Shown here piece after piece: positions 1 to 7,685 of a stretch of DNA of 64,000 nt. The stretch is taken from positions 62,001 through 126,000 of the forward strand of contig SAPZ01000015.1 in NCBI GenBank assembly GCA_004020875.1. Direction: 5' to 3'. How positions within the stretch are numbered: position 1 is the stretch's first letter; each line of letters opens with the position of its first letter. This DNA comes from Mesorhizobium sp. GTDB lineage: Bacteria; Pseudomonadota; Alphaproteobacteria; Rhizobiales; Rhizobiaceae. The notes beneath the pieces were generated by a model. It did not search any database and was not told the DNA's origin. It saw nothing but the letters and a program-made list of their open reading frames with translations. Position numbers and translations under genes: made by a program.

Positions 1-1
1 A

Positions 2-229
2 GCCGAACGCCAGCAGATTGTGGCGGGCCAATTCAGCCGGCGCATGGTCGGCGTCTACCAGCATTGCGGCGAAGCACATTTGCACCGCTACTTGGCCGAG
101 TTCGATTTCCGCTACAATCGCCGCGCGGCACTGAACATTTCGGATACGGAACGTTCGGAGGATTTACTCCGCATGGCGCGTGACAAGCGCCTTACCTATC
201 GGCGGATTGGTGAAGCCAGTCACACCTAA
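2..229 (+). CDS. IS1595-family (ISXO2-like) transposase, C-terminal end, cut by window edge
   Basis: The open frame runs in from the left edge and ends at a TAA at 227-229. The visible 75 residues contain GVYQHCGEAHLHRYLAEFDF followed by RYNRR. I recognise this as the C-terminal part of the DDE-type ISXO2/IS1595 transposase domain, which cuts and joins DNA during transposition. The internal GTG at 20 is not the true start, because the frame stays open upstream. The catalytic residues lie outside the window, so whether the element is intact cannot be judged. It marks the left end as mobile DNA. Confidence 0.8.
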   Translation, partial: AERQQIVAGQFSRRMVGVYQHCGEAHLHRYLAEFDFRYNRRAALNISDTERSEDLLRMARDKRLTYRRIGEASHT

Positions 230-340
230 GCAAAAAGCCCGTAAGTTGTTACGGAAGCGAAAGAAAAAGCCCCTGTGATCCTTGCGGGATATTAACCGCG
301 CAAGCCTTGCGTTTTCATGGACTCATGTTCTGAAATGGTT

Positions 341-370
341 GCGGCGACGATTCGCTACAATCGTCGCCGC
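341..370. terminator. 12-bp perfect stem-loop with T-run
   Basis: GCGGCGACGATT and its exact complement enclose a 6-nt loop (353-358). TTTT follows on the + strand. It lies about 110 nt after the transposase stop and could end that transcript. No inverted-repeat end of the IS was identified here. Confidence 0.5.
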
Positions 371-479
371 TTTTCGCAACCAAGCCACAGGGCGGCTAGG
401 CATTGAGAACGATCACCAAACTAAACCCATCGGTGTATCCGTCAAGCCGTCCTGTGGCCACACACAAGGACTTTTGAAC

Positions 480-713
480 ATGGCTTTGTATAAGAACGGA
501 AACCTTCTTGAGCACAGCGACCACGCCGCATTCGATGAGAAACACAAGCCGGGTACGGTAGTCGCCAACTCAGGGATCTACCGCTGCATTCATTGCGGCG
601 ACGAGATCGCGGCCAACAAGAATAACCCGTTGCCGCCGCAAAACCATCACCAACATCCCAACCACCAGCCCATCATGTGGCAATTGTTGGTGTGTGCGAT
701 ACAGAAGAAATAG
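480..713 (+). CDS. small conserved-looking protein with CxxC and PLPPQNHHQH motif
   Basis: The frame is open from 282. The ATG at 480 is the sensible start because the upstream residues look random. The 77-residue product begins MALYKNGNLL and has one CxxC (GIYRCIHCGDEI), then PLPPQNHHQHP and a WQL near the end. I associate this GIYRC..CG..PLPPQNHHQH pattern with a family of short, uncharacterised bacterial proteins. The single Cys pair and the His cluster could bind a metal, but that is inference. The 3' end overlaps a possible small gene on the other strand. Function is unknown. Confidence 0.55.
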   Translation: MALYKNGNLLEHSDHAAFDEKHKPGTVVANSGIYRCIHCGDEIAANKNNPLPPQNHHQHPNHQPIMWQLLVCAIQKK

Positions 714-873
714 CAAGCGAAGCGGGCGCTATCTCGGATTGTGGGTAGCGCCCCCACAAGGCTGGCGCGAGCAGACCAAGCGATTCCGCAATGCCGAGTA
801 GTTTGCCGGCTTCGAAATTCGTTTGGAGAAGTCGCGCGGCCTCTGCCACATCAGGATCAATTGTTATCATCAT
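673..873 (-). CDS. small hypothetical protein
   Basis: A 66-residue frame starts at a double ATG and reads MMITIDPDVAEAARLL, a helix-like, protein-like N-terminus. The C-terminal third is low-complexity (Ala, Ser, Thr) and overlaps the end of the convergent small gene by 41 nt. No family is recognised and the ribosome-binding site is weak, so this is only a candidate. Confidence 0.3.
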   Translation of the reverse strand: MMITIDPDVAEAARLLQTNFEAGKLLGIAESLGLLAPALWGRYPQSEIAPASLAISSVSHTPTIAT

Positions 874-1010
874 CCGTAGGGTCCGTTTTTTCCTGCTCGC
901 CTTTCGGCGCAGTTTCCCCCTTCCCGGTCTTGTGATCGGGAGGGGTTTTCAGAAGGCGACGAAGCACCTCGTCGCCCTTTTCCTGGTCTTTGTCTTTGGG
1001 GGTTTTTGGC

Positions 1011-1634
1011 ATGACAGAAGACAATCCAATCGCCATTCAAGAGCGCGATTTCCTCGCTTCGCTTGGCGCGCTCATCGTGGAATACAACGGGGCAGAAAAC
1101 GCCTTTCGGAATCTACTCGCCTCAGCTGCAACAGCCAAGCCGGTTAGCTTGGAGGCCATCGCCCTTGCACAAATTTTGACCGTGGAAATGGGGAATGTCG
1201 CACTTTCTCAGGCTATGCAGTCATACGCTTCGGATATCGCGCCTGCCGAGATGGAACAGCCTTTGAAGGACGCCGCGAAATACCTCGACACCATTCGCGA
1301 GCATCGCAACTTCTATGTCCACGGAATTTCCGTTGTCCTGACGTTTTCAGACGCCGGAACACTCGGGCAGATTTATTCCATGACTGCCAAGAGCGCACTG
1401 AAGGAACACAGAACCGCTATTGCAAAATCCGATCTAGATGCTCTGCAAAACCATTGCAAATTGGCGAAGCAGTTTTTTAGGGATTTGATGTTTCGCCTCG
1501 ATTATCTTCAAGGCCATTGGCACGACGAATTTGAGCCACCACTTCCTGGCACGCCGCCTGCGCTAGATAGGTTATCGAAACCTGCCCGACACTGGAAAGA
1601 ATATTTTCCACGGCGTCAACCATCTCGGGAGTGA
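1011..1634 (+). CDS. HEPN-like hypothetical protein
   Basis: The product is 207 residues from the ATG at 1011; an upstream TTG at 990 adds only seven residues. It looks all-helical. REHRNFYVHG contains R99-N100-x3-H104, which matches the R-x4-H signature of HEPN domains, where such residues can form an RNase site. HEPN proteins often occur in toxin-antitoxin, abortive-infection or phage-defence loci. No adjacent nucleotidyltransferase (MNT) antitoxin is visible. Neighbours are an IS end and tiny genes, so this is an accessory patch. The RNx3H motif is seen; RNase activity is inference, and many HEPN proteins are non-enzymatic. Confidence 0.6.
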   Translation: MTEDNPIAIQERDFLASLGALIVEYNGAENAFRNLLASAATAKPVSLEAIALAQILTVEMGNVALSQAMQSYASDIAPAEMEQPLKDAAKYLDTIREHRNFYVHGISVVLTFSDAGTLGQIYSMTAKSALKEHRTAIAKSDLDALQNHCKLAKQFFRDLMFRLDYLQGHWHDEFEPPLPGTPPALDRLSKPARHWKEYFPRRQPSRE

Positions 1635-1671
1635 CTTCGATCTTAGGTGCCGGCCTGTCCCCGCGAATCAT
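1477..1671 (-). CDS. small hypothetical protein antisense to the HEPN gene end
   Basis: A 64-residue frame starts at the ATG at 1671-1669. Residues 10-50 read as an amphipathic helical protein (PEMVDAVENILSSV, VAQIRRANGLED). It overlaps the last 158 nt of the HEPN gene on the opposite strand. Two 12-bp near-palindromes lie directly upstream of its start, which supports a real promoter. I have a vague sense of similar short rhizobial proteins starting with a PEM motif, but no firm family. Confidence 0.4.
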   Translation of the reverse strand: MIRGDRPAPKIEVTPEMVDAVENILSSVGQVSITYLAQAACQEVVAQIRRANGLEDNRGETSNP

Positions 1672-1672
1672 A

Positions 1673-1719
1673 GGATTTAATTCCTTAGTACGTCAAGTAC
1701 ATAATCAGGAATTTATTCC
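1673..1719. promoter_or_regulatory. twin near-palindromes, possible operator
   Basis: GGATTTAATTCC (1673-1684) and GGAATTTATTCC (1708-1719) are near-palindromes whose centres are 35 bp apart, separated by TTAGTACGTCAAGTACATAA. The segment is AT-rich for this genome. It sits immediately upstream of the small minus-strand gene and could be a repressor operator. Confidence 0.4.
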
Positions 1720-1808
1720 TTCGCCTTTTACCCTGAAAGCGCACGGCCGGCCGGCTCATTTGCCTCTATCGGCGCGAAAGCCTATATGCCGGGATCAAAG
1801 GACAGTTC

Positions 1809-2246
1809 ATGGCCCGCATCTACAAGACCCGCACCTGGCACGATCAGCTCTCGCCGTCGATGGACGAGCTGGAGCTTATGGCGCTGGAGGCCTATGCCCA
1901 TCTGCCGGACGAGTTCCGCCAACTCACCGGCGAGATCGTCATCCAGATCGCCGATTTCCCGACCGACGAGATCATGGACGACCTGTCGCTGGAGACGCCC
2001 TTCGACCTGCTTGGCCTGTTCGAGGGGCGCGGCATCGCCGAGCGCTGGAACCCGCAGACCGGCGAGGGCCCGAACCGCATCACGCTCTATCGCCGCGCCA
2101 TCCTCGACTACTGGGCCGAGAACGAGGAGACGCTGGGCGACATCGTCACCCACGTGCTGATCCACGAGATCGGCCACCATTTCGGCCTGTCGGACGACGA
2201 CATGGAGCGGATCGAGGAAGCCGCCGAGCAGGCGGCGGCGGGGTAA
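1809..2246 (+). CDS. metallopeptidase family protein (zincin, DUF1025-like)
   Basis: The 145-residue protein carries HEIGHHFGL near residue 120, the HExxH zinc-binding motif followed by GL. Length and motif fit the small zincin_1 family (Pfam PF06262, formerly DUF1025), whose substrate is unknown. The conserved tail DDDMERIE fits the family. There is no signal peptide, so it is probably cytoplasmic. It stands alone, followed by a large palindromic element. Confidence 0.85.
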   Translation: MARIYKTRTWHDQLSPSMDELELMALEAYAHLPDEFRQLTGEIVIQIADFPTDEIMDDLSLETPFDLLGLFEGRGIAERWNPQTGEGPNRITLYRRAILDYWAENEETLGDIVTHVLIHEIGHHFGLSDDDMERIEEAAEQAAAG

Positions 2247-2248
2247 GG

Positions 2249-2384
2249 TGTGTTGATATTCAGGTGAGACCGGCCTGCAAATGGCGGCTTCCTGCGCTTC
2301 CGGTGCTCACGTACGAAAAGTACGCTCCGCTCCGGTTCTCGGAAACCACCATTTTCGGCGCAGCCTGACCTGAATCTCAACACA
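2249..2384. repeat. 136-bp imperfect palindromic element
   Basis: The ends TGTGTTGA...TCAACACA are complementary, the next segments (TTCAGGT and ACCTGAA) also pair, and similarity continues inward to a centre at CGTACGAAAAGTACG. The whole element could fold into one long interrupted hairpin. It begins two bases after the zincin stop and looks like an intergenic palindromic repeat; no protein is supported. Confidence 0.65.
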
Positions 2385-2425
2385 TCTTAAAGCACCTCGT
2401 CATCCGCATCGTTCTTCGTGGCGAC

Positions 2426-2523
2426 TCCCCCTCATCTGGCCGCTTCGCGGCCACCTTCTCTCCCGTGCAAAGCCCTCCCTCGGGGAGAGGTCAGCCGAGC
2501 GAAGCGGAGGCCGGGTGAGGGGG
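2426..2523. repeat. CCCCTCAT-type intergenic palindrome
   Basis: The outer arms CCCCCTCATCTGGCC and GGCCGGGTGAGGGGG are complementary and the inner region carries further pairing. Related elements occur at about 19.3, 52.9, 58.2 and 61.8 kb, so this belongs to a repeat family. It lies between the zincin and the minus-strand DUF1737 gene. Confidence 0.65.
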
Positions 2524-2531
2524 CGCTTTCC

Positions 2532-2738
2532 CTACCAGTCGCTGAGCTTGGTGTCGGCCGTGTATTCCTGGCCTTCGACGTCCTTCACCACGGCCTGGCC
2601 GCAGCGCATCGACTTGGTCTTCTTGTCATAGGCATAGGTCGGCGAACCGAACAGGTGCCAGCCCTTGTTCAGCGCAGCGGTGACCTTGTGACAGAAGGTT
2701 GCGTCGTCCGGACCGGACAGGAAGCGGTAGAGTTTCAT
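2532..2738 (-). CDS. DUF1737 domain protein
   Basis: The 68-residue protein reads MKLYRFLSGPDDATFCHKVT, then LNKGWHLFGSPTYAYD and MRCGQAVVKDV. This is the layout of the DUF1737 family (Pfam PF08410) of short proteins with unknown function. It has no signal peptide. It lies downstream of the CoA-ester lyase on the same strand, separated by a repeated palindromic element, so co-transcription is possible but not shown. Confidence 0.8.
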   Translation of the reverse strand: MKLYRFLSGPDDATFCHKVTAALNKGWHLFGSPTYAYDKKTKSMRCGQAVVKDVEGQEYTADTKLSDW

Positions 2739-2769
2739 TTTTCGTCTCTGATCGTGATTGTCTCAGCCC

Positions 2770-2817
2770 ATGCATGTCGTTTCCCAAAACCGCCGCGCAC
2801 TTTTGGGCGACATGCAT
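2770..2817. repeat. ATGCATGTCG...CGACATGCAT palindromic repeat, copy 1
   Basis: The outer 10-bp arms are exact complements, with CCCAAAACCG and CACTTTTGGG inside. Two further copies occur at 26250-26298 and 45162-45209. This is a dispersed intergenic element located just upstream of the DUF1737 gene. Confidence 0.7.
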
Positions 2818-2829
2818 CAGCCCCGTGCA

Positions 2830-3702
2830 TCATGCGCCGATGATCGCGGCCTTCGCCAGAAGTTTCTCGGCTTGCGTCAGATGCAGCCGCTCGACCATGC
2901 GGCCGTCCAGCGCAATCACGCCTCTGCCGACATTTTCAGGCCTCGCGAACGCATCGCGGATCGCGCGTGCCTCGGCAAGCGCTTCGGCCGACGGCGAGAA
3001 GGCGCGGTTCGCCGGCTCGATCTGGGCGGGGTGGATCAGCGACTTGCCGTCGAATCCCATGGCCGCCCCCTCGGCGCATTCGCCGGCAAAAGCGTCCAGG
3101 TCGCGGAAATCATTGGCGACGCCGTCGATCACGTCGAGGCCGCCGGCGCGCGCCGCGAGCACCAGCTGCATCAGCCAGGGCATCAGATAGCGCCGGTCCG
3201 CCAGAACGCCGGTCGCCTTCACCAGGTCATTCGTTCCGGCAACGAAACAATTAAGGCGCGAGGCCGGATCGCGGCCAAGCTCGGCGATGGCGCCGATGTT
3301 GAGCAGCGCCCTGGGCGTCTCGACCATCGCCCATAGTTTCACGCCGTCCGGCACCGAATTGTCGTCGAGCAGGTCGCCCGCCTCGAGGATGTCGCGCGGC
3401 GTGCCGATCTTGGGCAGGAGAATGCCGTCGGGCTCGGCCTTGGCGACAGCCCGAAGATCGTCGGCGCCCCATTCGCTGGCCAAAGGGTTGATGCGCACCA
3501 CCATCTCGCAGCGTTTCTCGCGGTTGGCCAGGATGCCGGCCACCTTGTCGCGCGCGGCAGCCTTGTCGGCGGGCGGGACGGCGTCCTCGAGATCGATGAT
3601 GACGGCGTCGCAGGCAAGCGAGCCGAGCTTGGCGAGCGCTTTGTCGTTCGAGGCGGGAATGTAAAGCACCGAGCGGCGCGGGCGGTAGGTGTCGACGGTC
3701 AT
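2830..3702 (-). CDS. HpcH/HpaI aldolase / citrate lyase beta-type CoA-ester lyase
   Basis: The 290-residue product starts MTVDTYRPRRSVLYIPASN, the usual start of CitE-like CoA-ester lyases. It contains IIDLEDAVPP (Mg-binding and substrate region), VRINPL, LPKI, VETPRALLNI and GFDGKSLIHPAQI. The family makes or cleaves malyl-, citramalyl- or related CoA esters in a TIM-barrel fold; the exact substrate is not visible. The ORF stays open upstream to 4209, but that extension reads as noise, so the ATG at 3702 is chosen. The length is normal for the family. Confidence 0.88.
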   Translation of the reverse strand: MTVDTYRPRRSVLYIPASNDKALAKLGSLACDAVIIDLEDAVPPADKAAARDKVAGILANREKRCEMVVRINPLASEWGADDLRAVAKAEPDGILLPKIGTPRDILEAGDLLDDNSVPDGVKLWAMVETPRALLNIGAIAELGRDPASRLNCFVAGTNDLVKATGVLADRRYLMPWLMQLVLAARAGGLDVIDGVANDFRDLDAFAGECAEGAAMGFDGKSLIHPAQIEPANRAFSPSAEALAEARAIRDAFARPENVGRGVIALDGRMVERLHLTQAEKLLAKAAIIGA

Positions 3703-3752
3703 GGCCGATCTATGCCGGGTGATGGCGGATGAGGCAAGGCGAGTCCCTCGAG

Positions 3753-3808
3753 GACAGGACAATCGCATAAGGCAGCGCGAGGGGAGCGCCCCATGCGATT
3801 GTCCTGTC
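3753..3808. repeat. perfect 16-bp inverted repeat
   Basis: GACAGGACAATCGCAT (3753-3768) is repeated as its exact complement at 3793-3808, with a 24-nt spacer that itself holds a small GGGGAGCGCCCC fold. It lies about 50 bp upstream of the CoA-ester lyase start. It may be an operator or an RNA hairpin. There is no T-run, so a terminator is unlikely. Confidence 0.6.
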
Positions 3809-3905
3809 TCAATGGCAACTGCCCTGCACGAAAACTGCAAATCCTTGCGGAAAACCTCCTGCATTCCGCCGCGCGCTTTCCGCACCGCCGGGCAACAAAG
3901 CCGGC

Positions 3906-4064
3906 ATGCAAACGCCTCACACATCCCGCTGTTCCCTGCCGCGCCGGCTCCGCGACGAAGGCTGGTGGCTCGTCGAGCCGCAAAGACTGCGCGTCGCGGC
4001 GGACGTCCTGCTTTTCCCTCCGAGGTCGCGCCACGTGGATACGCCGAGGATAGTCCGGCGATGA
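3906..4064 (+). CDS. possible small protein (weak)
   Basis: A 52-codon frame (ATG 3906, TGA 4062-4064) contains RLRDEGWWLVEPQRLRVAAD, which reads like a folded protein. It is the most protein-like frame in the 535-bp space between the CoA-ester lyase and the response regulator. No family is recognised and no clear ribosome-binding site is seen. The rest of that space holds only the inverted repeat and a dispersed repeat fragment. Confidence 0.2.
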   Translation: MQTPHTSRCSLPRRLRDEGWWLVEPQRLRVAADVLLFPPRSRHVDTPRIVRR

Positions 4065-4152
4065 GGCCCTTTGCCGAACTTGCATGGGTTCCGCCCAGGC
4101 ATGCGCAGATGCCCGAGCGCCTTGCGGTCTCATGGCCATGTCGCGACACAGC

Positions 4153-4198
4153 TCCGGACCGAAAACAATTTCGCACTTTTCCTTGGAATTGCTCTAAT
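4153..4198 (-). repeat. dispersed rhizobial repeat fragment (AGAGCAATTCC type)
   Basis: Read on the minus strand it gives ATTAGAGCAATTCCAAGGAA followed by AAGTGCGAAATTGTTTTCGG. This resembles a very common intergenic element of rhizobia. A second, differently trimmed copy lies at 59131-59217 and a short piece at about 63097-63118. It sits just upstream of the response regulator. Confidence 0.45.
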
Positions 4199-4237
4199 CC
4201 TGCCGTCACCCAAGCGTACCCGCCGGGCTATTGACCG

Positions 4238-4936
4238 ATGCCGCACAACATCCTCGTCGCCGACGACGACCCGCATATCCGCGAGATCATCTGCTTCGCG
4301 CTGGAAAAGGCCGGCATGAAGACGGCCGCCGTCGCCGACGGCGCCGCGGCGCTGCAGGCGGTCGAGCGGCGCGCGCCCGATCTCATCGTGCTCGACATCG
4401 GCATGCCCGAGATGGACGGGCTGGAGGTCTGTCGGCGGCTCAGGCAAAGATCCGACGTGCCGGTGCTGTTCCTGTCCGCGCGCGATGAAGAAATCGACCG
4501 CATCCTCGGATTGGAGATGGGCGGCGACGATTATGTGACCAAGCCATTCAGCCCGCGCGAGCTGGTTGCCCGCGTCAACGTCATCCTGCGGCGCGCGCGA
4601 CCAGTGCCGGTCGAGGAAATGGCGGACGACCGGGCGTTCGCGCATGGCAAGCTCATCCTGGTCCCGGCAAGCCATGCGGCAAGCTTCGACGGCAGGCCGC
4701 TCACCTTGACGGCCATCGAGTTCGCCATCCTGAAAGGCTTTCTCGCCCGCCCGCTTCATGTGCTTGGCCGCGACGCGGTGATGGCCAATGCCTATGCCTC
4801 GAACATCCATGTCTCGGAGCGCACGGTCGACAGCCACATTCGCAACGTGCGGGCCAAGCTGGCGGCGGTCGGCTGCGCGGACGCGATCGCGACGGTGCAT
4901 GGCGTCGGCTTCCGGCTCGGCCGATGCGGTGGTTGA
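4238..4936 (+). CDS. OmpR-family response regulator
   Basis: The 232-residue protein has a receiver domain (1-120) with acidic D10 and D11, phospho-acceptor D53 in VLDIGMPEMDG, S80 and K102 in TKPF. A C-terminal winged-helix DNA-binding domain (about 135-230) contains LTAIEFAILK, SERTVDSHIRNVRAKL and HGVGFRL. It should bind promoter DNA when phosphorylated. Its end overlaps the start of the histidine kinase gene by 13 nt, so the two are translationally coupled and form one pair. The signal is not evident. Confidence 0.92.
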   Translation: MPHNILVADDDPHIREIICFALEKAGMKTAAVADGAAALQAVERRAPDLIVLDIGMPEMDGLEVCRRLRQRSDVPVLFLSARDEEIDRILGLEMGGDDYVTKPFSPRELVARVNVILRRARPVPVEEMADDRAFAHGKLILVPASHAASFDGRPLTLTAIEFAILKGFLARPLHVLGRDAVMANAYASNIHVSERTVDSHIRNVRAKLAAVGCADAIATVHGVGFRLGRCGG

Positions 4937-6495
4937 GCAAGGAAAGGTGGCGGCCGCGGCTCGCCACCGTCGTCATCGCCATCCTGATCGTGGTCATGGC
5001 GCTGCCGCTGGTCGGGCTGTTCTTCTTCCGGCTTTATGAGAACCAGCTGATCCGTCAGACCGAGGGCGAGTTGATCGCGCAAGGGGCGGTCGTCGCGGCC
5101 GTCTATGCAAAGGAGGTGCACGCCGCCGGCATTTCCCAGGGCAGGCTGGGTTCGCCGATCTCGGCCGATCCGGCGCGGGACAACAACTATCCCTATGAAC
5201 CGATCGAGCCACGCCTCGATCTCGCCTCGGACGACGTGATGCCGATGCGGCCGGCGGCGGATCCGGCCACCCCCGATCCTGCCTTCGCGGCCATCGGCGC
5301 AAAGCTCTCCGGCATTCTCGACGAAACGCAGAAGACGACGCTTGCCGGCTTCCGCCTGCTCGACCCACGCGGCGTGGTCATTGCCGGCGGCGATGAGATC
5401 GGCCAGTCGCTCGGCGCGGTCGAGGAGGTGCGGACCGCGCTTTCCGGCGCCTATGCCAGCGAGCTCAGACTGCGCATCCCCGACCAGCCGCCGCCACCGC
5501 TTTATTCGGTGAGCCGGGGCACAAGGGTGCGCGTCTTCGTCGCAATGCCGGTCGAGGTCGCCGGCAGGGTCGCCGGCGTGGTCTATCTGTCGCGAACGCC
5601 TAACAACATCGTCAAGCATCTCTATGGCGAGCGCGGCAAGGTGACGTTGGCAGCCATTGCCATCCTTGGCGGCACGCTGCTGATCGCGCTGGTGTTCATC
5701 CGCACCGTCAGCCGGCCGATCTATGCGCTGATCGACCGGACGAAACGCATTGCCGCGGGTGACCGCGAGGCGATCAGGCCGCTCGCCCATCACGGCACGC
5801 GCGAGATGGCGGCGCTGTCTACGGCCTTCCTCGACATGGCGACCAAGCTGCAGGCGCGCTCCGACTCTATCCAGACCTTCGCCACCCATGTCTCGCATGA
5901 GCTGAAATCGCCGCTCACCGCGATCCAGGGCGCGGCCGAGCTGCTGAGGGATTCCGGCGGCGCGATGGACGAGGCCGAGCGCAAGCGCTTCTCCAACAAC
6001 ATCGTTACCGATGCCGGGCGGCTCAATCTGCTGGTGCGCCGGCTGCTCGACCTGGCGCGCGCCGAAAACCTGGAGCCGAGCGGCGAGAGCACGACGCTTC
6101 ATGCGGCATTGGCATCCTTGCCGATCGACACAAGGCTGGAAGCGCGGCTTGAAGGCGGCGGCGACATCCGGCTCGGCATCTCGGCCGAGAATCTCGGCAT
6201 CGTGCTCGCCAACCTCATCGACAATTCGGCAAGGCACTGCGCCCGGCAGGTGGCGATCCATGCCTCGGCCGGTGGCGAGCGCGCGTCGATCCATATCGGC
6301 GACGACGGCGACGGGATTTCGGCGGCCAATCGCGGCAAAATCTTCGAGCCGTTCTTCACCACGCGGCGCGAAAGCGGCGGCACCGGCATGGGCCTCGGCA
6401 TCGTGCTGGCCCTCCTGAAAGCGCATGATGGCACGATCAGACTGGTTGACTCCGAAGCCGGCACGCGCTTCGAGATCAAGCTGCCGGTCGTCTGA
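4924..6495 (+). CDS. membrane sensor histidine kinase
   Basis: The 523-residue protein has a first membrane segment at about 14-35, a periplasmic region of about 200 residues, a second membrane segment at about 239-260 and then a HAMP-like linker. The dimerisation box HVSHELKSPLTAIQG puts the phosphorylated His at 325. The ATPase domain has NLIDNSARH (N box), DDGDGIS (G1) and GTGMGLGIV (G2). All catalytic motifs are intact. It is the partner of the overlapping response regulator. The sensed stimulus cannot be read from the sequence. Confidence 0.92.
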   Translation: MRWLSKERWRPRLATVVIAILIVVMALPLVGLFFFRLYENQLIRQTEGELIAQGAVVAAVYAKEVHAAGISQGRLGSPISADPARDNNYPYEPIEPRLDLASDDVMPMRPAADPATPDPAFAAIGAKLSGILDETQKTTLAGFRLLDPRGVVIAGGDEIGQSLGAVEEVRTALSGAYASELRLRIPDQPPPPLYSVSRGTRVRVFVAMPVEVAGRVAGVVYLSRTPNNIVKHLYGERGKVTLAAIAILGGTLLIALVFIRTVSRPIYALIDRTKRIAAGDREAIRPLAHHGTREMAALSTAFLDMATKLQARSDSIQTFATHVSHELKSPLTAIQGAAELLRDSGGAMDEAERKRFSNNIVTDAGRLNLLVRRLLDLARAENLEPSGESTTLHAALASLPIDTRLEARLEGGGDIRLGISAENLGIVLANLIDNSARHCARQVAIHASAGGERASIHIGDDGDGISAANRGKIFEPFFTTRRESGGTGMGLGIVLALLKAHDGTIRLVDSEAGTRFEIKLPVV

Positions 6496-6518
6496 GAACC
6501 GGCGAATCGGAGAAAAAA

Positions 6519-7685
6519 GTGCGCTACGACATTGTCATCATCGGCGGAGCCATCGTCGGGTCCTCGGTCGCCTATTATTTGCGGGAGGAAGGCTTCACCG
6601 GCTCGATCGCGCTGATCGAGCGCGATCCGCAATTCTCGCATGCGGCGACGACCTTGTCCTGCGCCTCGATCCGCCAGCAATTCTCCATCCCTGAAAACAT
6701 CCGCCTGTCGCAGTTCACGCTGAAGCTGTTCCGGCGGCTGAAGGAAACCTTCGGCGCCGACGCCGATATCGGCTTCCGTGAGGGCGGCTACCTCATCCTC
6801 GCCGGCGAGGCCGGGCTGCCGATCCTCAAGGCCAATCACGAGGCGCAGGTCGCCGAGGGCGCCGACATCGTGCTGGAGGATGCCGGCCAGCTGATACAGC
6901 GTTTCTCCTGGCTGTCGGCCGAAGGCATTTCCGCCGGCGCCTATGGCCGCAGCGGCGAGGGCTGGTTCGACGCGCATGCGCTGCTGACGCTGTTCCGCAA
7001 GGCGCTGCGCGACAAGAAGATCGATTTCATCACGGCATCCGCCACCGGAATCAAGCGCGAGGGCAGCCGCGTGACCGCCGTGTCGCTCGACAATGGCGAG
7101 ACCCTCGAAGCCGGCATCGTCGTCAACGCCGCCGGGCCGAACGCCGGCAAGGTCGCGGCTTTCGCCGGGCTCGAGCTGCCGGTCGAGCCGCGCAAGCGCA
7201 ATGTCTTCGTCTTCGAGGCGCGCGAGAAATATGCCGATATGCCGCTGCTGGTCGATCCGTCCGGCATCTATGTGCGGCCGGAGGGCTCGGTCTACCTCAC
7301 CGGCGGCGCCGAGCCGGAGGAAGGCGATGTCGCGCCCGATCCCAAGGATTTCGACGTCAACTGGCCATTGTTCGAAGAGGTGATCTGGCCGATCTTGGCC
7401 ACCCGCATCCCGGCTTTCGAGGCGATCAAGCCGACGCGCGCCTGGGTCGGGCACTACGACTACAACACGCTCGACCAGAATGGGGTGATCGGCCCGCATC
7501 CGGAGGTCGAGAATTTCCTGTTCGCCAACGGTTTTTCCGGTCACGGCCTGCAGCAGGCGCCGGCGGTCGGCAAGTCGATCGCCGAACTCATCGTGCATGG
7601 CGGCTACCGGACGATCGACTGCTCGGCATTCGGCTACGCACGGGTCGCGGAAGGACGGGCGTTCAGGGAACTGAACGTCATCTGA
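6519..7685 (+). CDS. FAD-dependent oxidoreductase (DAO family)
   Basis: The 388-residue product starts with GTG and reads VIIGGAIVGSSVAYYL, a dinucleotide-binding GxGxxG-type motif for FAD. It continues with IERDP, VVNAAGPNAG and a C-terminal NGFSGHGLQQAPAVG that closes over the flavin. This matches the D-amino-acid oxidase/sarcosine-dehydrogenase-like family, which oxidises amines or N-methyl amino acids. It follows the kinase by 23 nt on the same strand and may share a transcript. Its 3' end overlaps the convergent DUF72 gene by 52 bp. Confidence 0.85.
   Translation: MRYDIVIIGGAIVGSSVAYYLREEGFTGSIALIERDPQFSHAATTLSCASIRQQFSIPENIRLSQFTLKLFRRLKETFGADADIGFREGGYLILAGEAGLPILKANHEAQVAEGADIVLEDAGQLIQRFSWLSAEGISAGAYGRSGEGWFDAHALLTLFRKALRDKKIDFITASATGIKREGSRVTAVSLDNGETLEAGIVVNAAGPNAGKVAAFAGLELPVEPRKRNVFVFEAREKYADMPLLVDPSGIYVRPEGSVYLTGGAEPEEGDVAPDPKDFDVNWPLFEEVIWPILATRIPAFEAIKPTRAWVGHYDYNTLDQNGVIGPHPEVENFLFANGFSGHGLQQAPAVGKSIAELIVHGGYRTIDCSAFGYARVAEGRAFRELNVI

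Noticed and set aside
1..2250. prophage or integrated conjugative element
   Set aside because: Only one IS end and small genes are present. No integrase, capsid, relaxase or att duplication is visible in the window.
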